Source of the DNA: Amyelois transitella
Lineage: Eukaryota; Arthropoda; Insecta; Lepidoptera; Pyralidae
Length of the DNA: 64,000 nucleotides
Assembly (NCBI RefSeq): GCF_032362555.1
Contig: NC_083524.1
Span: forward strand, 7,116,001 to 7,180,000
Reading direction: 5' to 3'
Position 1 is the first letter of the stretch; every line of letters begins with the position of its first letter. Positions 62,020 to 64,000 of this stretch are shown here, piece after piece. The notes under the pieces were generated by a model. That model was not told where the DNA came from. It did not search any database and worked only from the letters and a program-made list of their open reading frames with translations. The translations under genes were made by a program, and so were the position numbers.

Positions 62020-62613
62020 ATGTACTAGTAGATCACTGCGGAACAATTACAAGTTGTCGATCCCAGCGCATCGGCTGGCTAAGGTAGGGAAATCATTTCT
62101 GATTAATTGTATAAGATTTTATAATAAATTACCAAAAAGTGTTCTTGAAATGAATGATAGAAAATTCAAAAAGTACATTAAAGATGAGCTTTGTAGGAAA
62201 GCTTATTACAGCACGGAGGATTATATTAATGATAAACATGTGTGGCCCGAGCTTGACATAATAGCCTCTTAAATGCTTGTGCATTTTTGACATGGTGTTG
62301 ACATAATTTGTACAGTTGTGTACATATTTTATTTTATCTTTATTTATTTGACGAAATATTCGTATTGAAATAACTAGTTCTACATTCATTCATGTTTTTT
62401 AATGTAGACAATGTGTATTCGTCCATGATTTAGATTTAAGAGATCTATATTTGTACATTGACGTCCGATGAAAATGCTGCAGTGTAGTTTGTTCCGCCGC
62501 TTCTTCTACACATGCGCTTTGGAAGCGGTAGTAGTTATAATTAGATTTAAGTGTTGTGACGTCAATAAGTGATACCTTGTATCCAATTTTGAAAATAAAT
62601 CTATTCTATTCTA
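60649..62613 (+). mobile_element. Internally deleted CR1/Jockey-like LINE inside Gypsy gag
   Basis: 5' truncated ORF1 remnant fused to the C-terminal part of ORF2, then a 340-bp 3' UTR ending AAAATAAATCTATTCTATTC. The 3' UTR is the parent sequence of the fragments at 11993 and 31448. Confidence 0.82.
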
Positions 62614-63253
62614 ATGGGAGAGGACGTCGTCGATTCAGTCGCTCGCAGTCGCGAGGTAGGACAACCCAGAGCAAAAGGTCAAACCCAAATTGGCTATGTT
62701 TTTACCATTTTCTATACCAAGATAAGGCTACCAGGTGTATCGAACCTTGCAACTGGAAGGAGTCTGCTGCGGAAAACTAGAGGGAGTGCAGTCAGCGGCG
62801 GATGATTGTACCACGAGCGAGCTCAACCGCTTCATCGTAAGAGACCGGAAATCGGGTATGAGATTTTTAATTGATTCTGGTGCTAATATTAGTGTTCTCC
62901 CGGCGAAAATTGTTGTGCGTACCAAAAAGTGTGCGGATATCAAATATAGGTTATATGCGGTTAACGGGACGAAAATTAAATGTTATGGAACTAAAACTTT
63001 GGTGTTAGATTTAAATATATATGGACATTCGTAGTAGCTGATGTTAGGCAGCCTAAGCCTATATTAGGTAATGATATTTTGTCACATTGCAAATTGTTGG
63101 TTGATTTAAGTAACCGTAGATTAATAGATAATGTAACGACTCATAGAGTTGTTGAATCAATTGTAAATTGGAACGAATCATCGTTAAACACCATAGACAA
63201 TAATCATCCCATCTATGATATCATCTCACAGTTTCCCGATATTACGCGACCGA
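62614..63253 (+). pseudogene. Gypsy Gag end and aspartic protease
   Basis: Gag resumes NGRGRRRFSRSQSRGRTTQS, then a Cys/His cluster LCFYHFLYQDKATRCIEPC, a zinc-knuckle-like motif of this Gypsy group. Frameshift to ELNRFIVRDRKSGMRFL then IDSGANISVLP, the retroviral-type protease active site (DSG), and YRLYAVNGTKIKCYGTKTLV. A second shift leads to PILGNDILSHCKLLVDLSNR, RLIDNV, IISQFPDITRP. The same order of blocks is seen in the copy at 52257. Confidence 0.78.
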
Positions 63254-63348
63254 TGTGTGGAATAACCTTATTTGTGATTGAACTTACCGGTTTTTAGTGG
63301 ACACACCCTAGTGACTTACTTTCACCTCATACATACATTCTCTATACA
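63254..63348 (+). repeat. 3' LTR remnant of Gypsy copy 2
   Basis: GTGTGGAATAACCTTATTTG ... ACATTCTCTATACA, about 95 percent identical to the end of the 5' LTR. Joined directly to protease-linker coding sequence by the deletion. Confidence 0.78.
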
Positions 63349-64000
63349 TTACAGATATATTGCAACTTTAGAATTATAGAGACCTAATCCAATATTTTGA
63401 GATTTTGACTTTCCGTCATAGAATGACTTAAAACGACCATACCTACCAACTTTTATTAAAACAAAGGCCTATTTGCGCGTGAGAGGAGCTACGCGTACCC
63501 CAAACAAAAAAAAGTTTATCACAAGTTTGTACTGTTACACTGTAACTTGTTTTGAAAATATTTATATGAGTAATAGCACTCATAAATTTTTAATAAAAGG
63601 ACACACCTAAAACGAAAGGGGATAACGTCCACAGACTTATAGAAAAGGAAATTTAAAAAAAAAAGTCTGGATCTATATACACACCGTACCAATATGTGAC
63701 ATTATTTAAAAGTGCCAGAAAAAATGGTTAACCATTTACTGTATTTGAGCTGACACATGACTTCTATATTGATATTAAAAAAATACAAGAGCAGTGGGGG
63801 TACAATTATAAAGACGACGAACACAAAAATAATGTTTTAGTGGAACGACATCAAGGTTCAGAAATTTTGTAAGATGGAGCTATTAATATAAAAGTTCTTA
63901 GACCCAAAATGAGTTCATAATGGTCAATTTAAGAAATAAATGAAAAAAAAATGGCTAATGCAGAAGATATAATACTTACCAAAGCATTTTCTCAAAGATT
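63349..64000 (+). other. Mostly no gene; decayed ORF piece
   Basis: Around 63740-63900 a broken frame reads VFELTHDFYIDIKKIQEQWG, then a stop, then INIKVLRPKMSS. It faintly resembles the C-terminal part of the DUF7869-type protein at 58300-58440 but is too short to call. Confidence 0.25.

Larger units (their letters stand above)
59522..63348 (+). mobile_element. Ty3/Gypsy LTR retrotransposon copy 2, pol deleted and LINE-interrupted
   Basis: Order: 5' LTR, PBS-like site, gag (59863-60648), LINE insert (60649-62613), end of gag with Cys/His motif, protease (to about 63253). The sequence then passes directly into the last 95 bp of the 3' LTR. RT, RNase H, integrase and most of the 3' LTR are missing through one deletion. 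Confidence 0.8.

Noticed and set aside
1..64000. CRISPR array or bacterial mobile system
   Set aside because: Repeats are dispersed with irregular spacing, exons have GT-AG introns, and all proteins are eukaryotic transposon types.

Overview
The window looks like a stretch of lepidopteran (moth or butterfly) genomic DNA. It is AT-rich and intron-rich. It is packed with repeat types I associate with Lepidoptera: a roughly 260-bp SINE-like repeat ending in (TATG)n, a tRNA-derived SINE, Helitrons ending in GCGGGC...CTAG|T, mariner and pogo/Tigger elements, and CR1-like LINEs. No bacterial-style operon, rRNA, genuine tRNA gene or CRISPR array is visible.

Region 1 (1-30 kb) is one host gene on the + strand plus its introns. 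Six coding exons (3566-3676, 22651-22815, 23399-23490, 24748-24898, 26526-26711, 27764-27837) join in phase. They encode most of a four-TM protein of the claudin/PMP22/TARP type that ends in a class I PDZ ligand (STEV). The start exon, with TM1, lies upstream of the window. The 19-kb intron before the second exon holds many copies of the (TATG)n repeat, two Helitron families (one nested in the other), tRNA-SINEs and LINE 3' ends. Two of the exons have decayed partial duplicates just downstream: 22913-23005 for the second exon and 26904-27057 for the fifth. The latter sits next to a perfect 25-bp-arm inverted repeat.

Region 2 (31-48 kb) is a stack of larger transposons: a Tigger 3' end with a LINE tail inside its ORF; an almost complete CR1-like LINE (PHD/coiled-coil ORF1, endonuclease-RT ORF2); a complete 3.0-kb pogo-like element with TA duplications, inserted in frame into a zinc-finger ORF; a 44-bp perfect palindrome; a Tigger fragment; a second pogo-like element split by a 1.3-kb mariner; PIF/Harbinger remnants (MADF exon and transposase tail) around a 149-bp MITE; and a hAT C-terminus.

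Region 3 (48-64 kb) holds a decayed autonomous Helitron (PIF1 helicase, 3' terminus at 51606), a decayed Ty3/Gypsy copy with a SINE in its RT, an R2-type LINE fragment, and a 3.8-kb DNA transposon. That transposon has 32-36-bp inverted termini, ATAT flanks and a DUF7869/Sola-like coding region. Next comes a second Gypsy copy whose gag is split by an internally deleted LINE and whose pol is missing.

The most novel-looking items are the 3.8-kb TIR element with its uncharacterised DDE-like protein, the two pogo-like transposases carrying C-terminal PHD fingers with an eight-copy subterminal motif, and the recurrent exon duplications and perfect palindromes. Apart from the tetraspan gene and a possible exon at 37500-37945, I see no other intact host gene. 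All family names come from reading motifs by eye, without a database search.
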